Below are positions 1 to 7,942 of a stretch of DNA of 64,000 nt, in pieces (the first letter of the stretch is position 1; each line of letters starts with the position of its first letter). The DNA lies in assembly GCF_022348185.1 (NCBI RefSeq), contig NZ_JAKRFD010000015.1, positions 62,001 through 126,000 on the forward strand, written 5' to 3'. The stretch comes from Epibacterium sp. Ofav1-8. Lineage in GTDB: Bacteria; Pseudomonadota; Alphaproteobacteria; Rhodobacterales; Rhodobacteraceae. The notes under the pieces were generated by a model, which did no database searches, was not told the DNA's origin, and saw nothing but the letters and a program-made list of their open reading frames with translations. A program made the position numbers and the translations under genes.

Positions 1-63
1 GGAGACCGCACCAGCCAAGACGGCCAGGCCAGCCGTGAGCACACACCAAAACATCACTCGCAT
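1..63 (-). CDS. N-terminal fragment of a putative secreted protein (partial)
   Basis: The minus strand opens with ATG at position 63 and reads through to the window edge without a stop. The 21 visible codons give MRVMFWCVLTAGLAVLAGAV..., a basic start followed by a hydrophobic stretch, which is what a signal peptide or membrane anchor looks like. The rest lies outside the window, so no function can be given. Confidence 0.5.
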   Translation of the reverse strand, partial: MRVMFWCVLTAGLAVLAGAVS

Positions 64-129
64 TCTTCTGGTTTAGGTCGATTGCGCTCCGGGTCACGCA
101 AAAAACGTGCTGTACGGGTCTAAAAGACC

Positions 130-720
130 TCAGGCCTGCCCCACCATGGTCTTGCCCCGGCGATCATTGCGCAGCGCGGCATAGAGCACATGGGTGCGCC
201 AGCGCCCGTTGATCTGGAGATAGGACTGCGCCACGCCTTCGTATTTGAAACCGGAACGTTCCAGGAGCCCGCGAGAGGCGGCGTTCTCCGGCAGGCAGGC
301 GGCCTCGATCCGGCTCAGGTCCAGGCGGGTAAAGGCATGGTGGACCACCGCACCGATGGCCTCGCGCATGTAGCCCCGACGGGAAAACTGCGTGCCGGTC
401 CAATAGCCGATGGTGCCTGCCATGGCCGGACCGCGCCGGATATTATCCAGCGTGATGGCCCCGACCAGATGGTCATCCTCGCGCCGGATCAGGAACAGCG
501 GCAGGGCCGACCCCTGTGCAATGGACCGCTTGGCCCAGTAGACCCGGTTGGTAAAGGACTTGCGGCTGAGGTGATCGGGCGACCAGGCTGGTTCCCACGG
601 AACCAGGTGATCTTTGCTCTGCTGACGCAGAAAGGCCCAGTACCGGAAATCCGCGTGCACCGGCGGGCGGAGCGTCAGACGCTCCGTCTCCAGTTTCACC
701 GTCCGGCGGGCCAGAAGCAT
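130..720 (-). CDS. GNAT N-acetyltransferase, RimJ/RimL type
   Basis: The 196-residue protein fits the RimJ/RimL-like GNAT family, which moves acetyl from acetyl-CoA to the N-terminus of ribosomal proteins or to other amines. Visible family marks are the opening LETERLTLRPP strand, a central FLIRREDDHLVGAITL strand pair, the acetyl-CoA-binding turn around SRRGYMREA, and the late ENAASRGLLERSGF helix-strand typical of RimJ. Its ATG shares one base with the stop of the upstream M16 peptidase gene (TGATG), so the two are probably translationally coupled. It is the last gene of the minus-strand thrC-peptidase-GNAT run. The substrate cannot be read from sequence. Confidence 0.88.
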   Translation of the reverse strand: MLLARRTVKLETERLTLRPPVHADFRYWAFLRQQSKDHLVPWEPAWSPDHLSRKSFTNRVYWAKRSIAQGSALPLFLIRREDDHLVGAITLDNIRRGPAMAGTIGYWTGTQFSRRGYMREAIGAVVHHAFTRLDLSRIEAACLPENAASRGLLERSGFKYEGVAQSYLQINGRWRTHVLYAALRNDRRGKTMVGQA

Positions 721-1982
721 CAGGCAGCGCGCCTCCGGGCGATCTCCTCAAGGCTCGGCGCATCTGCGACCGGACCATAAAGAGCAAGGGCCGCAGGGGC
801 ATCACGGGAGATCCGCGCCGCCATGGCGCGCACGTCCGTGGTGGTCACCGCGTCGATCTTCTCGACCGTGGCCTCAAGGCTGGGCACGCGGTCCCAGATC
901 TGCACAAGGCGGGCCAGACGTTCGGCGCGGTTCGAAGGGCTCTCCAGCCCCATCAGCATGCCCGCCTTCATTTGCGCGCGTGCGCGCTCAACCTCGGCAT
1001 CGGACATATCGTCGGCGGCGCGTTTCAGCTCGTCCACGGTGATGCCCACCAGATCGGCGACCTGTTCGCCCGCCGTGCCGGCATAGATGGTCATCATGCC
1101 CGTGTCCTCATAGGCGCCCGCCTGAGAGAAGATCGTGTAGCACAGGCCCCGCTTTTCGCGCACTTCCTGAAACAGCCGCGAGGACATGCCGCCACCAAGG
1201 GCCGCGGCGTAGATCTGCACGGTGTAGATGTCATCGGCGCGGTAGCTGGGGCTTTCAAAGGCCAGCGCCACATGGGCTTGCTCCAGCGCCTTGTCGCGCC
1301 GGGCCTCGCCGCCGACAAAGCTGGCGGTCTCCACAACGTCCTGCTGTTTGGGCTCCAGATCGCCAAACATCTCTGTCGCGGCCTTGACCAGCCGGTCGTG
1401 GTCAACCGCACCGGCTGCCGACAGGATCATCTGGCCGGGGCCGTAGTGTTCGGCCACAAAACGGCGCAGGTCTTCCTTGGTAAAGCTGCGCACCCGTTCG
1501 GCGGGGCCGAGGATCGAGCGGCCAATAGCCTGATCCCGGTAGCTTTCTTCCTGTAGCCAGTCGAAGATGATGTCGTCCGGCGTGTCCAGCGCCTGACCGA
1601 TCTCTTGCAGGATTACGCCGCGCTCGACCTCGATCTCGCGCTCGTCGAAAACCGAGTTCAGAACGATGTCCCCAATCACGTCGAGCGCGAGGTCCACATC
1701 GTCCTTCAGCACGCGCGCGTAATAGGCCGTGACCTCGCGACTGGTATAGGCGTTGATATAGCCGCCCACGTCCTCGATGGCCTCGGCAATCTGCAGTGCG
1801 GTGCGCCGCTTCGTGCCCTTGAACGCCATATGTTCAAGGAAATGGGCCACCCCATTCTGTTCGAGCCGCTCGTGGCGGCCCCCTGCCGAAACCCAGATAC
1901 CGAGGGCTGCGGATTGCAGCCCCGGCATATACTCAGTGACGATACGAAACCCGTTTGGCAGGGTGTCTTGTTTAACGGTCAA
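720..1982 (-). CDS. M16 family zinc metallopeptidase (processing-peptidase-like)
   Basis: The 420-residue protein resembles bacterial homologues of the mitochondrial processing peptidase beta subunit. The inverted zinc motif HxxEH is intact (H47, E50, H51 in HFLEHMAFKGT) and the distal zinc-ligand Glu sits 76 residues later (E127 in VILQEIG), the usual spacing. The C-terminal half carries the second, inactive M16 lobe. The likely start is TTG at 1982, overlapping the thrC stop (TTGA), so translation probably depends on ribosomes finishing thrC. No signal peptide is visible, which suggests a cytoplasmic enzyme. M16 peptidases are often found beside thrC in alphaproteobacteria. Confidence 0.93.
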   Translation of the reverse strand: MTVKQDTLPNGFRIVTEYMPGLQSAALGIWVSAGGRHERLEQNGVAHFLEHMAFKGTKRRTALQIAEAIEDVGGYINAYTSREVTAYYARVLKDDVDLALDVIGDIVLNSVFDEREIEVERGVILQEIGQALDTPDDIIFDWLQEESYRDQAIGRSILGPAERVRSFTKEDLRRFVAEHYGPGQMILSAAGAVDHDRLVKAATEMFGDLEPKQQDVVETASFVGGEARRDKALEQAHVALAFESPSYRADDIYTVQIYAAALGGGMSSRLFQEVREKRGLCYTIFSQAGAYEDTGMMTIYAGTAGEQVADLVGITVDELKRAADDMSDAEVERARAQMKAGMLMGLESPSNRAERLARLVQIWDRVPSLEATVEKIDAVTTTDVRAMAARISRDAPAALALYGPVADAPSLEEIARRRAA

Positions 1983-3370
1983 TTGGCGATGTGCTTTCTG
2001 ATGTGATCTTCGATGGTGCCAAGATCATTGGCGATCCGGGTCACCCGTTCCGACCTTTCATACAGATCTGCCATGCGGGGGGGAAGAGGCGGATGCACGC
2101 CAGAGGCATCTTCGACCGCTGCCGGGAATTTCGCCGGATGCGCCGTGGCGAGCGTAACCATAGGCACACCGTCCTGAAGGTGCTCATTGGCGACCTTCAC
2201 CCCCACCGCGCCATGGGGGCACAACAGCTCGCCCGACGCGGCCAGTTCCGATTTGATGGTCGCGGAGGTCTCCTCCTCCGAGGCGCGGCCGGAGGTATAG
2301 ATCTCGCTCAGCGCCTGCATTGCGCCCTGGCTCACGTTGAAGCCACCGCCGGTTTTCAGCTCGTCCATCAGCTGCGCTACGGCCGCACCGTCCTGATCGT
2401 AGGCATAAAACAAGGCGCGCTCAAAGTTCGAAGACACCTGAATATCCATCGAAGGTGAAATCGACGGGATGGTTTCGCCTTTGAAATACCCCTCACCAGA
2501 GAGGCAGCGATGCAGGATGTCGTTCTGATTGGTGGCCACCACGAGCTGTTCGATCGGCAGGCCCATCTGGCGCGCAATGAAGCCTGCAAAAATGTCACCG
2601 AAGTTGCCGGTGGGCACGGTGAAGGACACCTTGCGATGCGGCGCACCAAGCGCCACAGCGGCGGTGAAGTAGTAGACCACCTGCGCCAGCACCCGGGCAA
2701 AGTTGATCGAGTTCACCCCCGCCAGATGCACCGAATCGCGGAAATCGAAATCGTTGAACATGTCTTTGACCGCAGCCTGACAATCGTCGAAATCGCCATC
2801 CACGGCGAGCGCGTGGACGTTGGCGTCATCCGGCGTGGTCATCTGGCGGCGCTGCACTTCCGACACCCGGCCATGCGGGTACATGATAAAGACGTTGACC
2901 GCATCCAGACCCCGAAAGGCCTCGATCGCCGCCGACCCCGTATCGCCAGAGGTCGCGCCGACGATGGTCACGCTGTCGCCCCGGCGTTTGAGCGCGACCT
3001 GAAACAGCTGACCAATGAGCTGCATGGCGAAATCCTTGAACGCCAGCGTCGGGCCGTGGAACAGCTCCAGCAGGAAATGGTTCGGGGTCATCTGTTTCAG
3101 CGGCGCGCGGGCGGCATGCTCAAACCCTGCATAGGCGCGGGCGATGATGCCCTTGAACTCGTCTTCGGTGAAAGAGCCGGACACATAGGGCCACATCACG
3201 CGATAGGCGACTTCCTCATAAGGAAGCCCCGCAAAACCCGCGATCTCCTCAGCCGAGAGCGTCGGGATCTCCGCCGGGACATAAAGTCCGCCGTCGCGGG
3301 CGAGCCCCGTCAGCATCGCTTCTTCGAAGGTGAGTTCAGGCGCTTGGCCGCGAGTGGAGATATATTTCAT
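1979..3370 (-). CDS. thrC: Threonine synthase
   Basis: This PLP enzyme converts O-phosphohomoserine to threonine, the last step of threonine synthesis. The 463-residue product has the expected N-terminus (MKYISTRGQAPELTFEEAM), the PLP-lysine region FHGPTLAFKDFAMQL, the phosphate-binding GATSGDTGSAAIEAF loop and the TGNFGDIFAG motif. I chose ATG 3370 over an upstream in-frame start at 3457 because family homology begins at MKYIS and an AGGAA ribosome site lies just before it. It starts 14 bases after the SURF1 stop and overlaps the M16 peptidase start by four bases. Confidence 0.96.
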   Translation of the reverse strand: MKYISTRGQAPELTFEEAMLTGLARDGGLYVPAEIPTLSAEEIAGFAGLPYEEVAYRVMWPYVSGSFTEDEFKGIIARAYAGFEHAARAPLKQMTPNHFLLELFHGPTLAFKDFAMQLIGQLFQVALKRRGDSVTIVGATSGDTGSAAIEAFRGLDAVNVFIMYPHGRVSEVQRRQMTTPDDANVHALAVDGDFDDCQAAVKDMFNDFDFRDSVHLAGVNSINFARVLAQVVYYFTAAVALGAPHRKVSFTVPTGNFGDIFAGFIARQMGLPIEQLVVATNQNDILHRCLSGEGYFKGETIPSISPSMDIQVSSNFERALFYAYDQDGAAVAQLMDELKTGGGFNVSQGAMQALSEIYTSGRASEEETSATIKSELAASGELLCPHGAVGVKVANEHLQDGVPMVTLATAHPAKFPAAVEDASGVHPPLPPRMADLYERSERVTRIANDLGTIEDHIRKHIAN

Positions 3371-3384
3371 GGCGTCAGTTCCTG

Positions 3385-4050
3385 TCAGGTTTTGGCGCGC
3401 GTACGCAAGAGAAAGGCGGCGGTCATGGCCGCCCAGATCAGGGCGAGCGAGAACCACGTGATGACATATTGCAGGTGGTTGTTCGGGATGCCTTCGGTGG
3501 AGACCGGCAGCGGCGTGGGGTTTTCGGCCCCCGCACGCACCACGACCAACAGCGGTTCGGTGTTCAGGCGGTCGGACATATACGCGATGTCGCGGGCATA
3601 GAGAATATTGGTGTCCTCTTCCGGCGGCGGGGTGGTCCAGTCGCCCTCATCCGGCCAGAGCAGGTTCCCAGTGAGGGTCGCGGTCCCAGTGGGGCGCGCG
3701 CCATCCTTGTCGCTGGCCCGGATGTAGCCGCGATCCACAAGGATACGGCGTCCGGTGTCGGTCACGAAGGGCGAAATCACGCGGTAGCCCGCCCCCTGCG
3801 CTTCGGTGACCCAGAAGACATGCAGTTCTTCGGGCTCGATCTCACCTGAGATCTTCACGGCGCGATACCGGTCCGCCTCGATCGTGGGGGCGTCCGGCAA
3901 GGGCACCGGTTCGGCGGCAATGCGCGTCTCGATGGTGGAGAGGATGTTTTCTTTCCACGTCAGCCGCTGCATCTGCCAGATGCCCAGCGACAGGAGCGCC
4001 ACGAGGCCCAAGCCCCCGACCACTGCGAGAAAGATCACGCGCCGCATCAA
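3385..4050 (-). CDS. SURF1 family cytochrome oxidase assembly protein
   Basis: SURF1 proteins help insert heme a into subunit I of aa3-type oxidases. The 221-residue product has the family layout: one transmembrane helix near the N-terminus (about residues 6-25), a periplasmic domain beginning WQMQRLTWKENIL, the conserved ILVDRGYI strand, and a second transmembrane helix close to the C-terminus (about 195-215, ITWFSLALIWAAMTAAFLL). It lies 136 bases downstream of coxIII in the oxidase cluster, as in Paracoccus and Rhodobacter. Confidence 0.94.
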   Translation of the reverse strand: MMRRVIFLAVVGGLGLVALLSLGIWQMQRLTWKENILSTIETRIAAEPVPLPDAPTIEADRYRAVKISGEIEPEELHVFWVTEAQGAGYRVISPFVTDTGRRILVDRGYIRASDKDGARPTGTATLTGNLLWPDEGDWTTPPPEEDTNILYARDIAYMSDRLNTEPLLVVVRAGAENPTPLPVSTEGIPNNHLQYVITWFSLALIWAAMTAAFLLRTRAKT

Positions 4051-4186
4051 ACGACCCCTCCTGACCCGATTGCCATCATCGCCCCTGAGATATGCAAGAG
4101 GCGCGCGAGGTGATCCCCGCGCGCCCCGTTAGATACGTGCTGATTGCCGAAAGGAAAACCGCAATCATGTACCCGCTACATTGTGA

Positions 4187-5002
4187 TCAGTGCGCCAGAC
4201 CGGCGGTGCCCCAGATGTAGACGGCCACGAAGAGGAACAGCCAGACAACGTCAACAAAGTGCCAGTACCAGGCTGCCATCTCGAAACCCGCGTGTTGCTT
4301 CGGGGTAAAATCACCCTTCATCGCACGGATCAGGCAGACGGTGAGGAAGATGGTACCCAAAATAACGTGGAAGCCGTGGAAGCCGGTCGCCATGAAGAAG
4401 TTCGAATAGAACTCGTCACCGCCGAACTCCCAGCCCTCGTGCAGCAGATGCGCATACTCGTAGCCCTGCAGGAAGGTGAAGAACACGCCAAGCGCAATAC
4501 CGATGGCGAGACCGTTCACCAGGCCCTTGCGGTCATTCTCATGCACCAGCGCGTGGTGCGCCCATGTGACGGCACAACCGGACAGCAGCAGCACCAGCGT
4601 GTTGATGAGCGGCAGGTGGAACGCGTCGACGGGGTAGATGTCCGGCGCGACGTACTCGGTGCCGACATACTGTTCCATCGGGTACATGGCGTGTTTGAAG
4701 AACGACCAGAACCAGGCGAAGAAGAACATCACTTCGGACATCACAAACAGGATGAAGCCGTAGCGCAGGCCGATCAGAACCACCGGGGTGTGATCGCCTG
4801 CCTTGTTTTCGGCGATGGTTTCCCCCCACCAGCAGAATGCGGAGTAGCAGACCGCGACAAGTCCGGCCCAGAACAGCCAGGCCGTGATGTCTTTCATCCA
4901 CAAAACCGCCCCGAAGAGCATGATGAACGCGCCCACAGAGCTCAGCAGCGGCCAGATCGACGGCGGCAGGATGTGGAAGTCGTGATTTTTTGCATGCGCC
5001 AT
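4187..5002 (-). CDS. ctaE: Cytochrome c oxidase subunit III
   Basis: This is core subunit III of the aa3-type terminal oxidase in the cytoplasmic membrane. The 271-residue product matches the usual length and has seven hydrophobic helices. Family signatures include [18 protein letters not shown] at the start, [14 protein letters not shown], the WAHHAL helix, [16 protein letters not shown] and the closing [14 protein letters not shown]. It follows ctaG by 25 bases and precedes SURF1. Subunit I is not in this window, which is common because ctaD is often unlinked in this family. Confidence 0.97.
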   Translation of the reverse strand: MAHAKNHDFHILPPSIWPLLSSVGAFIMLFGAVLWMKDITAWLFWAGLVAVCYSAFCWWGETIAENKAGDHTPVVLIGLRYGFILFVMSEVMFFFAWFWSFFKHAMYPMEQYVGTEYVAPDIYPVDAFHLPLINTLVLLLSGCAVTWAHHALVHENDRKGLVNGLAIGIALGVFFTFLQGYEYAHLLHEGWEFGGDEFYSNFFMATGFHGFHVILGTIFLTVCLIRAMKGDFTPKQHAGFEMAAWYWHFVDVVWLFLFVAVYIWGTAGLAH

Positions 5003-5027
5003 TTAAGTGTCCCTCACCAAAGCGGCC

Positions 5028-5615
5028 TTAGTTCAGTTCCGTCTCTGCCCCGGATGTACCTCCGGTGTCGAGGGCGGCATAGCCCTCGGGCAGATCGATC
5101 TCGTGAAATGTATACGACAAGGTGATCGTATGCACATATTTTGCCTCCGGGTCCTCGACGATCTCGGGGTCCACGAAGAAGGTCACGGGCATCATCACCC
5201 GCTCCCCTGGTTGCAGCACCTGCTCGTTAAAGCAGAAACACTGAATTTTTTCAAAGTAGTAGCCCGCCGAATAAGGCGCAACATTGTAGGAGGCCTGCCC
5301 CGCGACCGGACGGTCTGTCGGGTTGTAGGCCTCGTAGAAGGCAAGACCGGTCTCGCCGATCTTCAGCTCCATGATGCGCTCGACGGGCCTGAACTCCCAC
5401 GGCATGCCGCGGTCTTTGGAGGCGTCAAAGCGCACCTTGATGGTGTCTTCCAGCACCTTGTCGGATCCGGCGTCCGCCACCTGGGTCACGCCGCCAAAGC
5501 CGGTCACCCGGCAGAACCAGTCGTAGAACGGCACCGACGCCCAAGCGAGGCCGCCCATGACGACAACCACGCCAACCAGCTGGATCACCGTTTTCTGCGG
5601 TCCGCTCATTGCCAT
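5028..5615 (-). CDS. ctaG: Cytochrome c oxidase assembly protein CtaG/Cox11
   Basis: CtaG (Cox11) delivers copper to the CuB site of oxidase subunit I. The 195-residue protein has one N-terminal membrane anchor (about residues 10-30), a periplasmic immunoglobulin-like domain, and the copper-binding CFCFNEQVL motif that defines Cox11. A further conserved Cys lies in WFCRVTGFGG just after the anchor. Its ATG overlaps by one base the stop of the small upstream membrane gene (TGATG). Confidence 0.96.
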   Translation of the reverse strand: MAMSGPQKTVIQLVGVVVVMGGLAWASVPFYDWFCRVTGFGGVTQVADAGSDKVLEDTIKVRFDASKDRGMPWEFRPVERIMELKIGETGLAFYEAYNPTDRPVAGQASYNVAPYSAGYYFEKIQCFCFNEQVLQPGERVMMPVTFFVDPEIVEDPEAKYVHTITLSYTFHEIDLPEGYAALDTGGTSGAETELN

Positions 5616-5782
5616 CAGTTCTGCGCTCCGGTGTCGATTTCCGGGAAAGTGAAACCCGCCGAGGTCACCTTGACCATGGTCAGCGCCAGCACCAGCACGA
5701 CAAAACCGGCCAGGAGCAGGCCAACACCAAGGTTGCGCCCCTTGCGGCGATTGTGGAGTTCGTGTTCCTTGCGCAGGCTCAT
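5615..5782 (-). CDS. Small single-span membrane protein of the cox operon (CoxF-like)
   Basis: A 55-codon gene fills the gap between ctaB and ctaG. The protein begins MSLRKEHELHNRRKGRNLG, has one transmembrane helix (about residues 18-36) and ends with a short periplasmic tail, FPEIDTGAQN. It starts one base after the ctaB stop and its TGA overlaps the ctaG ATG, so it is embedded in the operon. Tiny proteins at this position are known in Rhodobacterales cox clusters and are called CoxF or an oxidase small subunit/assembly protein. The CoxF name here is inferred from position and shape. Confidence 0.8.
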   Translation of the reverse strand: MSLRKEHELHNRRKGRNLGVGLLLAGFVVLVLALTMVKVTSAGFTFPEIDTGAQN

Positions 5783-5783
5783 A

Positions 5784-6725
5784 TTACCAGCCTCCCAGTC
5801 CGTAGGGTTTCAAGAGCGCCTCCATCAGGATCGCGCCGAAGTGCAGGAACAGATAGAGCAGCGACAGCTTGAAGAAAGAGCGTTCGACCTGGAAGTTGTC
5901 CGCTTCGCAGGACTCTTCGTCGCGGCGCCAGATCCGGACCGCGCCCTTGAGGAACAGCAGGTTCAGCACCAGTGCAACCGCCAGATAGATCGGCCCGCCC
6001 ACGCCGGTAAAGGCGGTGGCCAGCGCAAAGAGCGCCAGAATCACCGTGTAGACGAGGATATGGTTGCGGGTGGACCGGCGCCCGTGGGTCACGGTCAGCA
6101 TCGGCACATCCGCCATGTCGTAGTCATTGCGCATGAACAGCGCCAGCGCCCAGAAATGCGGCGGCGTCCACAGGAAGGTCAGCGCGAACATCAGCCATGG
6201 CTCGATCGCCATGGAGCCGGTCGCGGCAATCCAGCCGATCACCGGCGGAAAGGCCCCGGCCGCACCACCGATGACGATGTTCTGCGGCGTCGCCCGTTTC
6301 AGCCACATGGTGTAGATCACCACGTAGAAAAAGATGGTGAAGGCCAGGAACGCACCCGCAAACACATTGGTGGCCAGTGCCAGCATGATGACCGAAAGGC
6401 CTGACAATCCAAGACCGAGGCTGAGGGCCTCGCCCTTGTCGACCTTGCCCGCGGGAATGGGGCGCGACTTGGTGCGTTTCATCACCTGGTCGATGTCGGC
6501 GTCCCACCACATGTTGAGCGCACCGGAGGCGCCACCGCCGATGGCGATGAACAGGATGGCACAGAAGCCGACAACCGGGTGCACGCCGATGGGCGCGGCA
6601 ATCAGACCCACAAAGGCGGTAAACACCACCAACGACATCACGCGCGGCTTCAGCAGCGCAAAGTAGTCGCCAAAGGAGGCGTCATCTTCGCGGGTCATGC
6701 TTGCGTTAATGCTGGCGTCGCTCAT
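5784..6725 (-). CDS. ctaB: Protoheme IX farnesyltransferase (heme O synthase)
   Basis: CtaB attaches a farnesyl group to protoheme, making heme O, the precursor of heme A for the aa3 oxidase. The 313-residue membrane protein belongs to the UbiA prenyltransferase family, with several transmembrane helices. The two Asp-rich motifs are present: NMWWDADIDQVMKRTKSRP on the first conserved loop and the later HFWALALFMRNDYDMADVPM segment. It lies between ctaC and the small coxF-like gene. Confidence 0.97.
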   Translation of the reverse strand: MSDASINASMTREDDASFGDYFALLKPRVMSLVVFTAFVGLIAAPIGVHPVVGFCAILFIAIGGGASGALNMWWDADIDQVMKRTKSRPIPAGKVDKGEALSLGLGLSGLSVIMLALATNVFAGAFLAFTIFFYVVIYTMWLKRATPQNIVIGGAAGAFPPVIGWIAATGSMAIEPWLMFALTFLWTPPHFWALALFMRNDYDMADVPMLTVTHGRRSTRNHILVYTVILALFALATAFTGVGGPIYLAVALVLNLLFLKGAVRIWRRDEESCEADNFQVERSFFKLSLLYLFLHFGAILMEALLKPYGLGGW

Positions 6726-6796
6726 GCTCGGGCTCTTCTTTGGACACGGCGGTCACGCCCGGGGCGTGGCCAGCCAATTTGTGACGAAGTCGACGG

Positions 6797-6829
6797 CCTG
6801 CCCCCCTGTTTCTCGTGCGAGGGGGCAGG
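6797..6829 (-). terminator. Intercistronic hairpin between ctaC and ctaB
   Basis: A perfect 9-base inverted repeat (CCTGCCCCC at 6797-6805, GGGGGCAGG at 6821-6829, 15-base loop) lies in the 116-base gap between ctaC and ctaB. No run of T follows on the minus strand, so it may protect or attenuate the ctaC message rather than end transcription. Confidence 0.45.
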
Positions 6830-6841
6830 TGTCAGGCGGTC

Positions 6842-7762
6842 TTAGTTCGATGCGACCTGATAGGCGCGCGGCGTGCCGGCATCGGCGTATTCGTCGATCG
6901 CGCCTTGCAGCCATTCCTCATAGGCTTCCTCGCTGACCACTTTGACGGTGATCGGCATATAGGCGTGGTCCTTGCCGCAGAGTTCGGAGCACTGACCGAA
7001 GTAGATGCCTTCCTGGGTGGGCTTGAACCACAGTTCTGCCAGACGCCCCGGGACGCCATCCTGCTTCACGCCAAAGGCCGGCAGCGCCCAGGAGTGGATC
7101 ACGTCAGCCGCGGTCACCTGCATCACGATGGTCTTGTTCACGGGAACAACCACGGCAGTATTGGTGGCCAGCAGGAATTCATCACCTGCATAGCCTGCAT
7201 CTTCGAGCTTCAGCTTCATCGCCTCGTCATAGACGAAGGGGGTCACATCCGCATCGGCGGGACGCGCGCTTTCGTCCAGGGTGGCCGGGTGGCCGATCAG
7301 GTAGCTGTCGAATGCAAACTCATGGTCCACATACTCATAGCCCCAGTACCACTGATAGCCGGTCACCTTGATGGTCACGTCGCCCTCTGGGATTTCCTGC
7401 TGACGCAGCAGCTCCGGCAGGGAGAAGGAACCGATGACGATCAGGATCACGATCGGAATCACCGTCCACGCGATCTCGACCGGGGTGTTGTGGGTAAAAC
7501 TTGCCGCTTCGGGGTTGGAGCGACGGTTGAACCGCAGGATTGCATAGAGCAGCAGACCGCCCACGAACACGCAGATCGCGGTGATGATGATGAGAATCAT
7601 GTGGTCCAACTGGTGAATGCCTTCCGCCAGTTCGGAGGCCGCCGGCTGGAAGCCAAGGTTGCCGTCTGTCGGCTTACCAATGGTTTCCAGACCTTCTTGC
7701 GCCATTGCTGGAAGGCTCGAGAGAGCGGCGATAAAGCCCGAAAGCGTCAAAGCATTCTTCAT
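6842..7762 (-). CDS. ctaC: Cytochrome c oxidase subunit II
   Basis: Subunit II takes electrons from cytochrome c through its CuA centre. The 306-residue precursor has a cleavable signal peptide (first ~21 residues, ending PAMAQ), two transmembrane helices (about 54-76 and 97-113), the aromatic electron-entry motif GYQWYWGYEY (135-144), and a complete CuA site: H223 in IHSW, then C258, E260, C262, H266 and M269 in QCSELCGKDHAYM. It is the first gene of the cox assembly cluster and faces tldD across a 180-base promoter region that contains an FNR-type box. Confidence 0.98.
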   Translation of the reverse strand: MKNALTLSGFIAALSSLPAMAQEGLETIGKPTDGNLGFQPAASELAEGIHQLDHMILIIITAICVFVGGLLLYAILRFNRRSNPEAASFTHNTPVEIAWTVIPIVILIVIGSFSLPELLRQQEIPEGDVTIKVTGYQWYWGYEYVDHEFAFDSYLIGHPATLDESARPADADVTPFVYDEAMKLKLEDAGYAGDEFLLATNTAVVVPVNKTIVMQVTAADVIHSWALPAFGVKQDGVPGRLAELWFKPTQEGIYFGQCSELCGKDHAYMPITVKVVSEEAYEEWLQGAIDEYADAGTPRAYQVASN

Positions 7763-7909
7763 GTCGTTTCCTGATCGCTTGATCGTTGCATGGGGCGGGT
7801 TCGCGGAATCGATTGGAAAATCGTACTGCGCCCGTTGTCTTTGGTGCCGTTAAAAATCATATTCTTGAGAGGTTATAAAGAGGGTTGCTCGCGTCATAGC
7901 GTCGCTTTC

Positions 7910-7923
7910 TTGACTTAGATCAA
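7910..7923. promoter_or_regulatory. FNR/FnrL-type binding site
   Basis: TTGACTTAGATCAA matches the alphaproteobacterial FnrL half-site pattern TTGAC-N4-ATCAA at every conserved position. It lies in the divergent region between ctaC (start 7762) and tldD (start 7943), 20 bases before the tldD start and about 150 bases before ctaC. FnrL-type regulation of terminal oxidases in response to oxygen is known in Rhodobacter. That this site controls ctaC, tldD or both is inferred. Confidence 0.6.
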
Positions 7924-7942
7924 AAAAATCGAGGCCCATTTG

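Noticed and set aside
4141-4167. Inverted repeat TGATTGC/GCAATCA after coxIII as a terminator
   Set aside because: The stem is short and G+C poor with a long loop and no T run, so it is weak evidence for termination.
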